Source: Roseovarius sp. S88 (lineage in GTDB: Bacteria > Pseudomonadota > Alphaproteobacteria > Rhodobacterales > Rhodobacteraceae). From it: a stretch of DNA of 64,000 nt. Positions 43,384-53,791 of this stretch are shown here, in pieces. The notes beneath the pieces were generated by a model. It was not told where the DNA came from, ran no database searches, and saw only the letters and a list, made by a program, of their open reading frames with translations. Within the stretch, counting starts at the first letter, position 1; each line of letters begins with the position of its first letter. The translations under genes were made by a program, and so were the position numbers. The stretch lies in assembly GCF_037023735.1 (NCBI RefSeq), contig NZ_CP146069.1, forward strand, positions 2,831,501 through 2,895,500. The letters run 5' to 3'.

Positions 43384-44082
43384 ATGTTTAAACAGGCCGT
43401 TCTTCCAGTATGCGCATGCCTTTGCGCCGTGTCAGTTGCCCAAGCCGACCCCGTGGACCACGGGCAATGGTCTGGTTTTTACACTGGCGCGACCCTGAAT
43501 TACGCAGGTGGAACAAACAAGACGATCGGAAATCGCTTTACCTTTAACCAGAACCAAGCCGTGAACCGTGTCGATCATTCCTACGAGGGTTTTGGTCTCA
43601 GCAGTTTCATTGGATGGAACAAACGTGTTGGAAGAGTGGTTTATGGTGGTGAATTCTCCCTCTCTGCCGATGATCTGAGCTCGGAACTTACATTCAATGC
43701 TGACAACGATATCGATCAGGTCGAAATTCAATGGTCTGGGAACATCACTGGACGGTACGGGCAGGTATATGGCGACACGTTGCTCTATGCCAAAGGCGGT
43801 GTGTCATTTGCAAGGATCCGCAACATTGGCGGCGATGTGAATGGTGGGGCGCTAACTCTTTCAGACGCTTACATGCGAAACGACCTGTATTTCGGGCCTC
43901 TTCTTGCCATCGGCGCAGAGCGCTTCTTTAACGAAAACTGGTTACTGCGCGTTGAATATAGCATAACCGATTATGGCAACTTCACTCAGGCCAACCAAGA
44001 CGGCGTACCAAACTCTCAAAGGTACACAGTTAGCAATGGCCCGGTGCAAAAGTTGTCTTTAGGTGTTGCCTTCCAGTTTTGA
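43384..44082 (+). CDS. Outer-membrane beta-barrel protein
   Basis: A 232-residue outer-membrane protein of the Omp25/RopB-like beta-barrel class. It has a signal peptide (MFKQAVLPVCACLCAVSVAQA), then WSGFYTGATLNYAGG, the common start of such barrels, eight or so amphipathic strands, and the terminal aromatic FQF recognised by the Bam machinery. The ATG at 43384 gives the signal; a TTG upstream (43363) would add seven residues. It may be a porin or a structural envelope protein; no ligand can be inferred. Confidence 0.87.
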   Translation: MFKQAVLPVCACLCAVSVAQADPVDHGQWSGFYTGATLNYAGGTNKTIGNRFTFNQNQAVNRVDHSYEGFGLSSFIGWNKRVGRVVYGGEFSLSADDLSSELTFNADNDIDQVEIQWSGNITGRYGQVYGDTLLYAKGGVSFARIRNIGGDVNGGALTLSDAYMRNDLYFGPLLAIGAERFFNENWLLRVEYSITDYGNFTQANQDGVPNSQRYTVSNGPVQKLSLGVAFQF

Positions 44083-44109
44083 AGGCATAGCCCCTGTTTT
44101 CAATCCAGA

Positions 44110-44895
44110 TCACATGGTCAGAGTGAAAAACATCCGGCGGAACGGGAACAGAACCGAACCATCTTTACGCACCGGATAGGCGGCATGCATTGCCTCTTCG
44201 TAGCGTTTGATCAGTGCGGTTTTCTCACCTTCATCAAGCGCCTGCAGAACAGGTCGCGCATAGGTGCTTTCGGTAAAACGACGCACAGGATGGCTTCCTG
44301 ACTCGGCCACAAGACGCTGATAATACTCGGTTTCCCAAAGCCTGAACTGGCCCATGGAAGATAACAGCTCTTCATATTTCACAGGCGCCATGACACCGGG
44401 TGTGCCCATCTTTTCAACTCGGCCAGGGAACATTTCCTCAACCAAACCCAGCCAGACACGGTGTGACGGCGCCTTGTTCTGATGCGGCATTTGCACGGCC
44501 AGCGTGCCGCCCTTGCCAAGCATTTCGGCCAGTTGCGGCATCAGTTTTTCGTGGTTTCCGACCCAATGCAGTGCCGCGTTGGAAAAGATAAGGCCAGGCT
44601 TGCGCGGTGCGCGCCAGCTGGCAATATCGGCCTGGCTAACGCTGCTATAGGCTTTGACCACGCGCGCCTTTTCCAGCATCGAGGGGCTGGCATCAACGCC
44701 AATCACGGCACGACCACCCGCCAGAGCGCGAAGGGCATCTCCCATAGCCCCATTGCCGCAGCCAAGGTCGTAGACATCCCCGGTGCCCAGATGTGTGATC
44801 GTGTTGATCAGATCGAGACCGGGCCGCAGCCGCAAATCATGGAATCGGGCATACGCGCCCGGGTTCCAATCTGTCGTTGCAGTCGTCGTCGTCAC
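44110..44895 (-). CDS. tam: Tam-like trans-aconitate methyltransferase
   Basis: A 261-residue class I SAM-dependent methyltransferase resembling trans-aconitate 2-methyltransferase. It begins [23 protein letters not shown], has motif [16 protein letters not shown] (near 42), [15 protein letters not shown] and [34 protein letters not shown], and ends with the Tam-type region LLPFRRMFF-like ([10 protein letters not shown]). The ATG overlaps the ftsH stop by four bases, so it is translationally coupled to ftsH. The substrate could be another carboxylate; Tam is the closest match. Confidence 0.87.
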   Translation of the reverse strand: MTTTTATTDWNPGAYARFHDLRLRPGLDLINTITHLGTGDVYDLGCGNGAMGDALRALAGGRAVIGVDASPSMLEKARVVKAYSSVSQADIASWRAPRKPGLIFSNAALHWVGNHEKLMPQLAEMLGKGGTLAVQMPHQNKAPSHRVWLGLVEEMFPGRVEKMGTPGVMAPVKYEELLSSMGQFRLWETEYYQRLVAESGSHPVRRFTESTYARPVLQALDEGEKTALIKRYEEAMHAAYPVRKDGSVLFPFRRMFFTLTM

Positions 44896-46820
44896 GCTGA
44901 GGGTTCGGGCTCCATGCCGCCATCTCCGCTCTTTGGCTCTGAGCGCGGCTTTGTTTTGGGAATGGCCGTGAGAGACGGTTTGTCGTCTTCAGCCGAAGGT
45001 GCGCTACCGGAGTCGTCATCTGCCTCTGGCGGCTCGCCCCGAATGACACGCTCGATCTCTTCGCCGGTCAGAGTTTCATATTCCAAGAGCCCTTGTGCCA
45101 GCCGCTCCCAGTCGTCTTTCTTCTCGGTCAGGATCTTGTGCGCAGTCTCATACGCGTCATCAATCAGGCGCTTGACCTCTTCTTCGATCAATTCCTTGGT
45201 CGCCGCGGAGATGGAAAACCCGCCGGCTCCGTTGCCCATGTAACCTTCATGGGCCTGTTCGTAGTCAACGTTGCCAACCTTGTCGGACATGCCCCAACGC
45301 AGCACCATGGCGCGCGACAAACTGGAAGCTTGCTGAATGTCGCCGGCCGGGCCGTTTGAGACATTGTCTTCGCCATACTTGATGATCTCAGCCGCCTTGC
45401 CCGCCATCGTCATGGCGAGCTTTTCCTCGCATTCAGAACGATGCCAGTTCAGGCGATCAATCTCAGGCAAGGACACAACCATACCCAGCGCACCCCCGCG
45501 CGGGATGATCGTCGCCTTGTAGACCGGGTCACATTGCGGCAAGGCAAGACCAACAATGGCGTGCCCCGCCTCGTGATACGCGGTCTTTTCCTTTTGCTCA
45601 GGCGTCAGGACCATCGACCGGCGCTCTGCGCCCATCATGACTTTGTCCTTGGCTTGCTCGAAGTCTTCCATAGTTACGAATCGGCGCCCCACACGCGCCG
45701 CCATCAACGCGGCCTCATTCACGAGGTTGGCGAGGTCCGCACCGGAAAAGCCTGGCGAGCCGCGCGCGATGATGCGCAGATCGACATCCGGACCCAACGG
45801 CGTCTTGCGTGCGTGTACGGCCAGAATTTTCTCACGGCCCTTGATATCAGGGTTCGGCACAGTGACCTGACGGTCAAACCGGCCTGGACGCAGAAGTGCC
45901 GGATCAAGGACGTCTTTACGGTTCGTGGCCGCGATAATGATCACACCTTCGTTGGCCTCAAACCCGTCCATCTCAACAAGCAATTGGTTCAGCGTCTGTT
46001 CCCGCTCATCATTGCCACCGCCATATCCGGCACCCCGATGGCGACCCACCGCATCAATCTCGTCGATGAACACAATGCAAGGTGCGTTTTTCTTGGCTTG
46101 CTCGAACATGTCGCGCACGCGGCTTGCGCCAACACCGACAAACATTTCAACAAAATCCGAGCCGGAAATCGTAAAGAACGGCACACCTGCCTCACCGGCA
46201 ATCGCCCGCGCAAGCAGCGTTTTACCGGTTCCCGGAGGCCCCACCAAAAGCGCACCTTTTGGAATTTTACCGCCCAGACGCGAGAACTTCTGCGGGTTGC
46301 GTAGAAACTCTACGATCTCTTCAAGCTCTTCCTTGGCCTCGTCGATTCCCGCCACATCATCAAATGTGACCCGCCCATGTTTCTCGGTCAGAAGCTTGGC
46401 GCGCGACTTGCCAAAGCCCATCGCACCGCCTTTGCCGCCGCCTTGCATGCGGTTCATGAAATAGATCCAGACACCGATCAGCAGGATGAAAGGCAGAAGC
46501 GTGATGATAAAGCTCTGGAAGCCTGACTGCTCTTGAGACTCAGCCGCAACCGGAATCCCCGCATCAATCAAAAGCTTCGTGATTTCAGCATCTTCCGGCT
46601 TGACCGTGACGTAGTCATTGCCGTCACTCCCACGGAAGCGAACATTCTCACCATCAAGCGTGACCTGAGCCACCTCGCCGCCATCAACCGCCTGTACGAA
46701 TTCCGAATACGGGATCGCCCGGCTTTGCAGAGTGTTGCCCGAGCCACTGAACAGATTGAACAGTGCCAGGATCAACAAAAACAGCACCAGCCAGAAGGCG
46801 AGATTGCGCGCGTTGCCCAA
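44892..46820 (-). CDS. ftsH: Membrane-bound ATP-dependent zinc protease FtsH
   Basis: Degrades damaged membrane proteins and short-lived regulators such as LpxC. The 642 residues have two membrane helices (about 8-25 and 105-125) around a periplasmic segment. The AAA domain has Walker [16 protein letters not shown] (near 192), the pore [21 protein letters not shown], Walker [17 protein letters not shown] and the [12 protein letters not shown]. The zinc protease site HEAGH (near 420) is followed by an acidic, Pro/Ser-rich tail. It follows tilS after about 80 bases in the long co-directional cluster, the normal arrangement. Confidence 0.98.
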   Translation of the reverse strand: MGNARNLAFWLVLFLLILALFNLFSGSGNTLQSRAIPYSEFVQAVDGGEVAQVTLDGENVRFRGSDGNDYVTVKPEDAEITKLLIDAGIPVAAESQEQSGFQSFIITLLPFILLIGVWIYFMNRMQGGGKGGAMGFGKSRAKLLTEKHGRVTFDDVAGIDEAKEELEEIVEFLRNPQKFSRLGGKIPKGALLVGPPGTGKTLLARAIAGEAGVPFFTISGSDFVEMFVGVGASRVRDMFEQAKKNAPCIVFIDEIDAVGRHRGAGYGGGNDEREQTLNQLLVEMDGFEANEGVIIIAATNRKDVLDPALLRPGRFDRQVTVPNPDIKGREKILAVHARKTPLGPDVDLRIIARGSPGFSGADLANLVNEAALMAARVGRRFVTMEDFEQAKDKVMMGAERRSMVLTPEQKEKTAYHEAGHAIVGLALPQCDPVYKATIIPRGGALGMVVSLPEIDRLNWHRSECEEKLAMTMAGKAAEIIKYGEDNVSNGPAGDIQQASSLSRAMVLRWGMSDKVGNVDYEQAHEGYMGNGAGGFSISAATKELIEEEVKRLIDDAYETAHKILTEKKDDWERLAQGLLEYETLTGEEIERVIRGEPPEADDDSGSAPSAEDDKPSLTAIPKTKPRSEPKSGDGGMEPEPSA

Positions 46821-46899
46821 AGGGTTTCTCCTTACATCATAACCGGCCCACAGGTATCACAGGCAGGTAATGCAATAAATAGACATCCTTGCTAGATGT

Positions 46900-48152
46900 T
46901 CAATGCGCCAAAAGCGCGGCAAAGAAGTGGTCTTGATCGCGCAAAAGGCTGGCTGTCCAGCCATTTCCCAGACCGGACAGTGGTGCCGCGACCAAATGCC
47001 CGTCCCGCCAGACTGCGGGACTCGCCTTGAGCGATGTCGCGGGCATACCGGACTGACGCCAGGCCGGGCACTCTGCCAGCCCGTCTTCCCCGAGCATGGC
47101 AATCTCCGCACCCTTGGGCCAGGGACCATCCAGCTTCCACCGGCCGTCCCAGATATCGCCAGCGGATGATCTATGCCCCTCGACCGCCTGCGCTTCGCGG
47201 GTGAAACGCAACGCCTCGTCACTCACAGTCATTTCACAGCCATGCAGCGTCATACCAGTTCCGCCGCGAATAGCCTCCAGCATAAAGTCCACAGATCGAC
47301 CTCGCGGCGCATAGTCCGCTCCGCTGATCCATTTCAGAATTTTCTGCAAAAGCCGGCTCGAAATATCGCGTTGCAAAGTCCGAAACTGCTTGCGCGGAAA
47401 AATGACATCTCCCCTGTCGATCTGCGCATGCTCCCGGGCCGTCAAAAACACGTACCAATAGAGCGTGCCGCGCACATCGGACATATGTTGAGCAACCGTG
47501 GCCAATGATCTTGGCGACAGACCGAGATCTGACAAGGCATCAATAGCATTGCGCGCCCGTGTCCGCTCATAGATCTCATCTTCATTGGTGGGATCATCGA
47601 TCCAGTCTTGACCAATCGCATTGAGGTAGCCGCGCAGCTCGGCGCGCTCGACCCCCAGCACGGGTCGGCAAAATTCTGTCAGCCCATGGCGCCAGGTTTT
47701 TGACATGGCCGCCAGCCCGTCCACACCTGCCTCGCGCGAAAGGCGCATCAGAAACGTCTCGGCTTGATCATTCTGCGTATGGGCCACCGCAACCTTGGGG
47801 ATACCACGCTCTTCCGCCCAATCGGCCATCAGGCTGTACCGTGCCCGGCGCGCCGCATCGGGCAGATTGCCGGAACTGCGTCTCCCCTCCCAAACAAGCG
47901 TGTCATGATGAACGCCAATACGTGCGCACACGTCTTTCACAAACTTCGCTTCTCGCGCCGATTCAGCCCGCAGATTGTGGTCCACAGTCACCGCGTGCAC
48001 AGGGGGCCCACCCTGATCTGCCCATTTGACGAGAAGCATCAAAAGCGCAAGCGAGTCACTTCCGCCCGAGACGGCAACGCCAAGCTTATCGGGTCGGGAG
48101 GGAAAAACAGCGAGGTCGCCCGATCCAGGAGAATGGAAAAAGGATCGCTCAC
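46900..48152 (-). CDS. tilS: tRNA(Ile)-lysidine synthase TilS, with a one-base frameshift
   Basis: Adds lysine to C34 of tRNA-Ile(CAU) and is normally essential. The frame from KLGVAVSGGSDSLALLMLLVKW (ATP pyrophosphatase P-loop SGGSDS) to the stop matches TilS throughout, e.g. AHTQNDQAETFLMRL and RRARYSLMADW. The natural start is a GTG at 48152 that overlaps the cpoB stop by four bases and reads MSDPFSILLDRATSLFFPPD. It then runs out of frame at a GGG run (48091-48093 on the forward strand), where one more G would restore PDPDKLGVAVSGG. With the correction it is about 417 residues. Confidence 0.88.
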
Positions 48153-49027
48153 CCGCAGCTCATATTCTGAATTTCGGCCTGCGCCTCGGCGGCGGCAGGC
48201 GATTGGGGAAACCTGACGCCCACTTCGGAAAGCGTGACACAGGCCTCGTTGGTTTGACCAAGTTGCGCCAGTGCACGTCCCAGCCGGAACAGCGCATCTG
48301 GGGCTTTGGCCCCGTTAGGCTCAGCACTGAATGTATCAAGATAGGCGCGCGCGGCTTGCGTCATCTCGCCTGACTGCTCAAGCGCTTCGCCACGCTTCAG
48401 TCCGGCCTCTCCGCCAAGCGGGCTGCCGGGGTAGTTTTCCTGAAAAAGCGCAAACTGACGCGCCGCTTCGGCCATGTCTCCTGCCGTGAAACTGGCCATC
48501 GCCGTATCAAAATCGGCCTGTTCACCAACTGCAAGCTCTACGCCACTGGTTGTTCCGGTGTCGCTGGACCCGGAGATTTCGCCGGTGGTGATTTCTGTTG
48601 ATGCTGTATCCGTACCAGTTGCGGTCGATCCGGTCGAATGCGCAACACCACCAAGCGTGTCACCCACTTCCAATGTTCCGATGTCGCAGCCCGGTTCAAG
48701 CTCACAGATTCGAAACTCAAGGTCACCCACCCTGTTGGTGCCATCGGTCACCACACGGTCGATGCGAAACTCAAGCTGTTCGGTCTTGGATGTCAGGCGC
48801 TGCAACTCGGCTTCCATCGCATTGACCCGGTCAATAACCGTGCCGCCCACCGTCAGCTGCCCGGATGCTCCTGTTGTGCTCAGTTCACGCTTGAGGCGCT
48901 GTAATTCGACATACAGCACAGCCAGCTCTTGCCGAATATCAGCAAGTGTTTCGCCACCTTCTTGTGCCGAGGCCACACTCGGCATCCCGAGCATGGCCAC
49001 AACAACCAGTTTGAAAATCCAGCGCAT
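48149..49027 (-). CDS. cpoB: Cell division coordinator CpoB (YbgF)
   Basis: A periplasmic TPR protein that coordinates peptidoglycan synthesis with Tol-Pal outer-membrane constriction. The 292 residues have a signal peptide (MRWIFKLVVVAMLGMPSVASA), then a coiled-coil segment (residues about 25-90, LADIRQELAVLYVELQRLKREL and ELQRLTSKTEQLEFRIDRV). A Thr/Gly/Ser-rich linker (about 115-165) and C-terminal TPR repeats (DFDTAMASFTAGDMAEAARQFALFQENYPGS...) complete it. It lies directly after pal and overlaps tilS by four bases. Confidence 0.93.
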   Translation of the reverse strand: MRWIFKLVVVAMLGMPSVASAQEGGETLADIRQELAVLYVELQRLKRELSTTGASGQLTVGGTVIDRVNAMEAELQRLTSKTEQLEFRIDRVVTDGTNRVGDLEFRICELEPGCDIGTLEVGDTLGGVAHSTGSTATGTDTASTEITTGEISGSSDTGTTSGVELAVGEQADFDTAMASFTAGDMAEAARQFALFQENYPGSPLGGEAGLKRGEALEQSGEMTQAARAYLDTFSAEPNGAKAPDALFRLGRALAQLGQTNEACVTLSEVGVRFPQSPAAAEAQAEIQNMSCG

Positions 49028-49050
49028 ACGAGCCCCGTTAACTCTTAGGC

Positions 49051-49569
49051 CTAGCTTGTTGGTACAACTGATATGACAGTAACCGCTCGGCGGTTTTTAG
49101 CATAGCAGCTTTCCTCACTACAGATTTCCAGCGGCCGTTCCTTACCATAGCTGATCACTTTCATACGATTTGACGCAACGCCCTGAGACGTCAGGTATTC
49201 CAAAACAGCGTTGGCGCGGCGCGCCCCCAGCGCGAGGTTGTACTCTCGCGTGCCTTGCTCGTCTGCATGACCTTCGATGACGGCGGAGTATTCCACGTTG
49301 GTGTTCAACCACTGCGCCTGTCCGTCCAGCGTCGCCATGCCTTGCGGTGTCAATGTAGACTGATCGACAGCAAAAAGAACCCTGTCTCCAACAGTTTGTT
49401 GGAAATAGGCCGCCGAAGTCGGGTCTTGCGGCGAGCCCGCCAAAGCACCACCTGCCACACCGCTGTTGTTCAGATCTACCGCATTGCCGCTACCAAACCG
49501 ATCTGCCGAAGAACATGCCCCCAGCGCCATCACAGCCGCCAGAATTGTCATTTTACTCAGAATATTCAT
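49051..49569 (-). CDS. pal: Peptidoglycan-associated lipoprotein Pal
   Basis: Outer-membrane lipoprotein that binds peptidoglycan and TolB. The 172 residues start MNILSKMTILAAVMALGACSS (lipobox LGAC). The OmpA-like domain covers about residues 65-170: DRVLFAVDQSTLTPQGMATLDGQAQWL, SAVIEGHADEQGTREYNLALGARRANAVLEYL and KVISYGKERP. The ATG at 49569 is chosen over longer in-frame starts because it yields the lipoprotein signal. It sits between tolB and cpoB, standard order. Confidence 0.96.
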   Translation of the reverse strand: MNILSKMTILAAVMALGACSSADRFGSGNAVDLNNSGVAGGALAGSPQDPTSAAYFQQTVGDRVLFAVDQSTLTPQGMATLDGQAQWLNTNVEYSAVIEGHADEQGTREYNLALGARRANAVLEYLTSQGVASNRMKVISYGKERPLEICSEESCYAKNRRAVTVISVVPTS

Positions 49570-49636
49570 AGGATTGCCCCACTCTTTTTTCATCTGCTCT
49601 TTGTACACATTATCACATGCAGGAATCGCATGCACT

Positions 49637-50968
49637 TCACTTCTGCAAGCCCGACCACGACGGGTCAGACGCACCAATTTCAAGCGGCACCTGACGCAAA
49701 TTGCGCCCCGTTATGTCCACCGAATAGAGCCGCGCCTGCCCTTGTGCGCCTTGCGATTCACGGGTGAACATAATCACCCGGCCGTTCGGGGCCCAGGTCG
49801 GACCCTCATCCAGAAACGATGCCGTCAAAAGGCGTTCTTCGCTTCCATCTGTCCGCATCACGCCAATATGGAACCGCCCTTTGGATTGCTTGGTAAACGC
49901 CACAAGATCGCCGCGCGGGGACCACACAGGCGTACCATAGCGCCCCTGACCAAAGCTGATCCTTTGCGCTTCGCCGCCGCTTGCGGGCATCACATAGAGT
50001 TGCGGCAAACCGGATCGATCAGATTCAAAGACGATCCGGCTGCCGTCCGGGCTAAAGCTGGGCGCGGTCTCTATCGACGGGGCCGACGTCAACCGCGTCG
50101 TCCGACCGCTCCCGATATCCATCGTGTAGAGGTCGGTGTTGCCTCCAGTTGTCAGACTGAACACCACCGTGCGCCCATCAGGCGCAAAGCGCGGCGCAAA
50201 ACTCATTGTGCCCTGCTGGGTTTCCAGCACGCGCCGCCCGGCGCTGGCCACATCCAGCACATAGATCTTGGGAAACCCGCTCTCATAGCTGGTGTAAAGG
50301 ACCTGATCGTCTCCTGGAGAAAACCGCGGGGCCAGCACAATGGAACTGGCGTCGGTCAAATAGCTTACATTGGCGCCATCATAATCCATAATCGCCAGCT
50401 GTTTCTGACGGTTATCTTTGGGGCCGCTTTCGGCCACGAACACCACACGACTGTCGAAATACGCATCTTCGCCCGTCAGCCGCGAATAAACTTGATCAGC
50501 CACTTTGTGCGCCATGCGCCGCCATCCATCGACAGTGCCCTGCAATTGCAGCCCCTGGCCGATCTCTTGCCCTGCAAAAACATCGTAAAGCCGGAACCGC
50601 ACAGTCAGCTGCCCTGCACCGTCCACCGATACTCCACCGACAATCAAGGCTTGCGCATTGATCGCTTTCCAATCGGGAAATTGCACCGGGCTGGCAAAAT
50701 TGGTGATCCGCCCAATATGCGCCGACGCCGGGATTTCCCGGAAAAGCCCAGTGCCGCTTAGGTCGGCGGCAATCACCTGTGTGATGTTCTGCGCATGTTG
50801 AGCCGCCGCCGCAGTATCTGCGACAAATCCGGGCACCGCGTAGGGTAAAGGCTCAATCACGCCTTCGGTGATCTCGATCCGAAGCGGGCCGTCTCGCTCT
50901 TGTGCCGCGACTGGGGCTGCGAAGCCTAAAAAAATGGCCGAAAGGAGGGTCAGTACATATTTCATCAT
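49637..50968 (-). CDS. tolB: Tol-Pal system beta-propeller protein TolB
   Basis: A periplasmic protein linking TolA and Pal. The 443-residue precursor has a signal peptide ([22 protein letters not shown]), an N-terminal alpha/beta domain (about 30-165) and a C-terminal propeller. The propeller shows repeated PD40-type motifs: [86 protein letters not shown] and [17 protein letters not shown]. Its start overlaps the tolA stop by four bases. Confidence 0.96.
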   Translation of the reverse strand: MMKYVLTLLSAIFLGFAAPVAAQERDGPLRIEITEGVIEPLPYAVPGFVADTAAAAQHAQNITQVIAADLSGTGLFREIPASAHIGRITNFASPVQFPDWKAINAQALIVGGVSVDGAGQLTVRFRLYDVFAGQEIGQGLQLQGTVDGWRRMAHKVADQVYSRLTGEDAYFDSRVVFVAESGPKDNRQKQLAIMDYDGANVSYLTDASSIVLAPRFSPGDDQVLYTSYESGFPKIYVLDVASAGRRVLETQQGTMSFAPRFAPDGRTVVFSLTTGGNTDLYTMDIGSGRTTRLTSAPSIETAPSFSPDGSRIVFESDRSGLPQLYVMPASGGEAQRISFGQGRYGTPVWSPRGDLVAFTKQSKGRFHIGVMRTDGSEERLLTASFLDEGPTWAPNGRVIMFTRESQGAQGQARLYSVDITGRNLRQVPLEIGASDPSWSGLQK

Positions 50969-52101
50969 TTGATCCTCATTCTCTCCGGATTGAATGTCAT
51001 CTCAATTTCTCGCCAACTGGCATATTTGTCTGCGGGTAAGTCAAATCCGCTTGCGCCACAGCGCAAAATCGCGCGGCGCGCCGCCTGAAAGGCCTGATCT
51101 GCCGACGCATTACTACCGCCAGAACTGCTGAGCATCCGGATGGAACTGCTCACGGGCCGCGCATCTTCACTCATGTTGACGGACACGATTACGGTCGTTT
51201 GCAAAGCATCTGTGCTGAGCGACCCGACATTCCAACACCGCTGCACCGACACCCGAAGCGCGTCTTTCTCACCCGCCGTCAACGGTGGACCTTGCGGTGC
51301 TGTGTCCGCCGCGCCTTCATTGGTGCCCAAAGCTTCGGCCAACGCATCGTTGACCGCCGCACTGGTGTCCGGCTCTTCCTCAGCCTGCGCTGTCTCGGTC
51401 TGCGCTGGCTCTTCGGTTGTCTCTTCGGGTTCTGCCGCCGGTTCGGGCCGATCAGGCCGTGTTTGCGGACGCAACGAGCGCGTCGGGGCCGCCGCAGCTT
51501 CTTGATCAGCTTCGGTCACAATCTCGGTGGTCGCCTCCTCAGGTGATGTAGCCTCCTCGTCAGGGGCCACCTCCTCGGCCTGCGCGTCAGGTTCAACTTC
51601 TTCGCGCTCAACCTCATCAATCGCCACATCCGGCTCAGGCTGGGCTACAGGCTCGGGGGCCACGCGTGGGGCATCCTCAGCCTGCACCTCTTCGGCCTGT
51701 TCGGGTACCAGAACCGCCACTTCTTCTTGAGGCGGGTCAAGCACAGGCGGCTCATCGCTCACTTCCGCCTCAGGTGCTGGTTCAGGCTCTGTCACCTCGG
51801 GCACGGGATCAGGCGGCGGCGTCTCAGCCACCTCCGGCGCTTCCAATTCCGGCGTATTGTCTGCCTCTGAATTCACTTCCGGCGCTGACTCGCCTTCCTG
51901 CGGCGGCTCTGGTGTGTCCACATTGGCCACGGCCTCGGGCGACGCCTCGGGTGCCACCAGCGCGGCATATTCTTCGGCAGAAATGGCCGTCACCTCGGTT
52001 ACACGAAACGGCAAAGGCTCGGCCTGAAATGCCCCGCCAAAAATGGCAAAGGTGATCAGCCCCACATGGGCCACACCGGATATGACCTGACCGGTGTTCA
52101 C
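50965..52101 (-). CDS. tolA: TolA-like energy transducer with an acidic linker
   Basis: Spans from the inner membrane, where TolQR energise it, to the outer membrane. The 378 residues have an N-terminal membrane helix ([25 protein letters not shown]). A very long Pro/Glu/Ala/Thr-rich segment (about residues 55-265, e.g. [27 protein letters not shown]) comes next. The C-terminal globular domain (about 280-378) has [36 protein letters not shown] and [28 protein letters not shown]. The acidic proline-rich linker differs from the Lys/Ala-rich helix of enterobacterial TolA. Position in tolQRAB makes the identity firm. Confidence 0.9.
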   Translation of the reverse strand: MNTGQVISGVAHVGLITFAIFGGAFQAEPLPFRVTEVTAISAEEYAALVAPEASPEAVANVDTPEPPQEGESAPEVNSEADNTPELEAPEVAETPPPDPVPEVTEPEPAPEAEVSDEPPVLDPPQEEVAVLVPEQAEEVQAEDAPRVAPEPVAQPEPDVAIDEVEREEVEPDAQAEEVAPDEEATSPEEATTEIVTEADQEAAAAPTRSLRPQTRPDRPEPAAEPEETTEEPAQTETAQAEEEPDTSAAVNDALAEALGTNEGAADTAPQGPPLTAGEKDALRVSVQRCWNVGSLSTDALQTTVIVSVNMSEDARPVSSSIRMLSSSGGSNASADQAFQAARRAILRCGASGFDLPADKYASWREIEMTFNPERMRIK

Positions 52102-52107
52102 CGCTGG

Positions 52108-52581
52108 CTACCCGTCGCTCTCATCAAGCGTGGGACCACCGGCCTCAGTCACCAGACCGATATTGTTGAACCCGCCACGATTGAGCGCACCCATGACTTC
52201 CATCACCTGAGCATAGGATACCGATCCATCCGCCCGCAGATAGACCCGTGTGCTGTCACGCTCGGCAGCAATCCCTTGCAGACGGCTCACAAGATCGCTG
52301 CGCGCGACTTCCGTGGTCTGGATCATCACCACACCTTCGGCTGTCACTGTCACAGTCAGCGGCTCTTCTTCTTCGCCAGGCAGCGGGTTGGCCGCCGTTT
52401 CCGGCAATTCCACAGGAACGCCCACCGTCATCAAGGGTGCGGCCACCATGAAGATGATCAAAAGCACCAACATCACGTCCACAAAGGGTGTGACGTTGAT
52501 CTCTGACATCGGACGAGAGCGCCCGCGTCCGCGCCGCCTGCGTCCGGCGTCACCTGATTTTTGAACAACACCTGCGCCCAT
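52108..52581 (-). CDS. tolR: Tol-Pal system protein TolR
   Basis: With TolQ forms the proton-driven motor. The 157 residues have a basic cytoplasmic start (RRRRGRGRSRPMSEINVTPFVDVMLVLLIIFMV) with the conserved membrane-helix aspartate in PFVDVMLV, followed by the periplasmic ExbD/TolR domain (about 60-150, including VPVELPETAA and VYLRADGSVSYAQVMEVMGALNRGGFNNIGLVTE). Only one base separates it from tolQ and six from tolA, so the genes are co-translated. Confidence 0.96.
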   Translation of the reverse strand: MGAGVVQKSGDAGRRRRGRGRSRPMSEINVTPFVDVMLVLLIIFMVAAPLMTVGVPVELPETAANPLPGEEEEPLTVTVTAEGVVMIQTTEVARSDLVSRLQGIAAERDSTRVYLRADGSVSYAQVMEVMGALNRGGFNNIGLVTEAGGPTLDESDG

Positions 52582-52582
52582 G

Positions 52583-53278
52583 TCAGCTGTCCAACTGACG
52601 GCTCAGGATCGTCGCGAACTCATCGGCAAAGGCCTCATAACTGGCCACAATACCATCGCAATCCGCGCTGAGCTTGTTGTAGAAAATCACCGCCGGGATC
52701 GCCGCCAAGAGGCCAAGACCGGTCGCCAGAAGCGCTTCGGCAATGCCGGGGGCAACAACAGCAAGGTTGGTGTTCTGTTGCTCTGCAATTTCGATAAAGG
52801 CATTCATGATGCCCCAGACTGTGCCGAAAAGCCCGATAAATGGTGTCACAGAGCCAATCGAGGCCAGAATGGTCAGTCCGCTCTGCAGGTTCTTGCTTTC
52901 CTTGGCAATTGCCACATCCATTGACCGGTCGATCCGTGCCGTAGCCCCGGCAATCAATCCACCATCATTGCGATGAGACCGCCGCCATTCCATCATGCCC
53001 GCCGCAAAGACGCGCTCGGATTGCCCCGCCGGGTCCGAGCCGATCTCGTCAAACAGCTCATCCAAAGGATCCCCGGACCAGAAGCGGCGATCAAACACAT
53101 CCGCTTCGACCCGAGCCTTGCGGTACACGATCAATTTCTGGATGATAATCGACCATGCCCAGAACGAGGCTATGATCAGCATCAACATCACCAGTTTTAC
53201 GATTAAAGTTGCGCGTGCAAATAGCGCCCACAGTGAGAAATCCATCTCCTGTGCCAATGCCAGGGTTTCTGCTTCCAT
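52583..53278 (-). CDS. tolQ: Tol-Pal system protein TolQ
   Basis: Inner-membrane motor subunit. The 231 residues have three membrane helices: LIVKLVMLMLIIASFWAWSIII near the start, and the pair GLTILASIGSVTPFIGLFGTVWGIMNAF and APGIAEALLATGLGLLAAIPAVIFYN, which are the MotA/TolQ/ExbB signature helices with the conserved threonines and GLFGTVWG. It starts the tolQRAB block, 115 bases after ybgC on the same strand. Confidence 0.97.
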   Translation of the reverse strand: MEAETLALAQEMDFSLWALFARATLIVKLVMLMLIIASFWAWSIIIQKLIVYRKARVEADVFDRRFWSGDPLDELFDEIGSDPAGQSERVFAAGMMEWRRSHRNDGGLIAGATARIDRSMDVAIAKESKNLQSGLTILASIGSVTPFIGLFGTVWGIMNAFIEIAEQQNTNLAVVAPGIAEALLATGLGLLAAIPAVIFYNKLSADCDGIVASYEAFADEFATILSRQLDS

Positions 53279-53392
53279 CCGCCTGCTCTTTTTTATCGGC
53301 TTATATGCGCCGTGCTTTATTGAGCGGCACGCTAGCCGATTTTAAAGGGGAAAGCCAATAACATCCGCACCCTGGCGACAATCGGGCACAGT

Positions 53393-53782
53393 TTAATGCA
53401 CGATCTGGCGGATATTTGCCGGTAAACGCACGGGTTGCCCTGTTTCCGTCAGGCAGGCAATGGTGACCTGTGCGGCAAAAAGCAGTTCATCCGCACGAAA
53501 CACCGTTTGGTCCATGATCAGCCGCGCGCCACTCACCGAAGCAACCGTTGTGCGCACCTCCAGCTCATCGTCAAACTTGGCAGGCAGGTGGTAATCCGCC
53601 TCGACCCGACGCACTGCAAAGACCACACCATCTTCTTCGCGCATGGCGTTCTGATCAATCCCCATTTCCCGCACCCAGTCACTGCGCGCGCGCTCTATGT
53701 ACCTGAGGTAATTGGCATAATACACTATGCCCGCCATGTCGGTATCTTCATAGTAGACGCGGATCGGGAAGGTGTGTGTCAT
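53393..53782 (-). CDS. ybgC: Acyl-CoA thioesterase YbgC
   Basis: A hotdog-fold thioesterase that accompanies the Tol-Pal genes. The 129 residues match the family from PIRVYYEDTDMAGIVYYANYLRYIERARSDWVREMGI (catalytic Asp in EDTDMAG, near residue 13) through VVFAVRRVEADYHLPAKFDDEL. It begins nine bases after the stop of an uncharacterised gene and precedes tolQ. Substrates in relatives are short- to medium-chain acyl-CoAs or acyl-ACP. Confidence 0.95.
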   Translation of the reverse strand: MTHTFPIRVYYEDTDMAGIVYYANYLRYIERARSDWVREMGIDQNAMREEDGVVFAVRRVEADYHLPAKFDDELEVRTTVASVSGARLIMDQTVFRADELLFAAQVTIACLTETGQPVRLPANIRQIVH

Positions 53783-53791
53783 GACACAACC

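Noticed and set aside
49466..50761. A 431-codon open frame on the forward strand
   Set aside because: It is the shadow of tolB and pal; those genes have full motifs and operon context.
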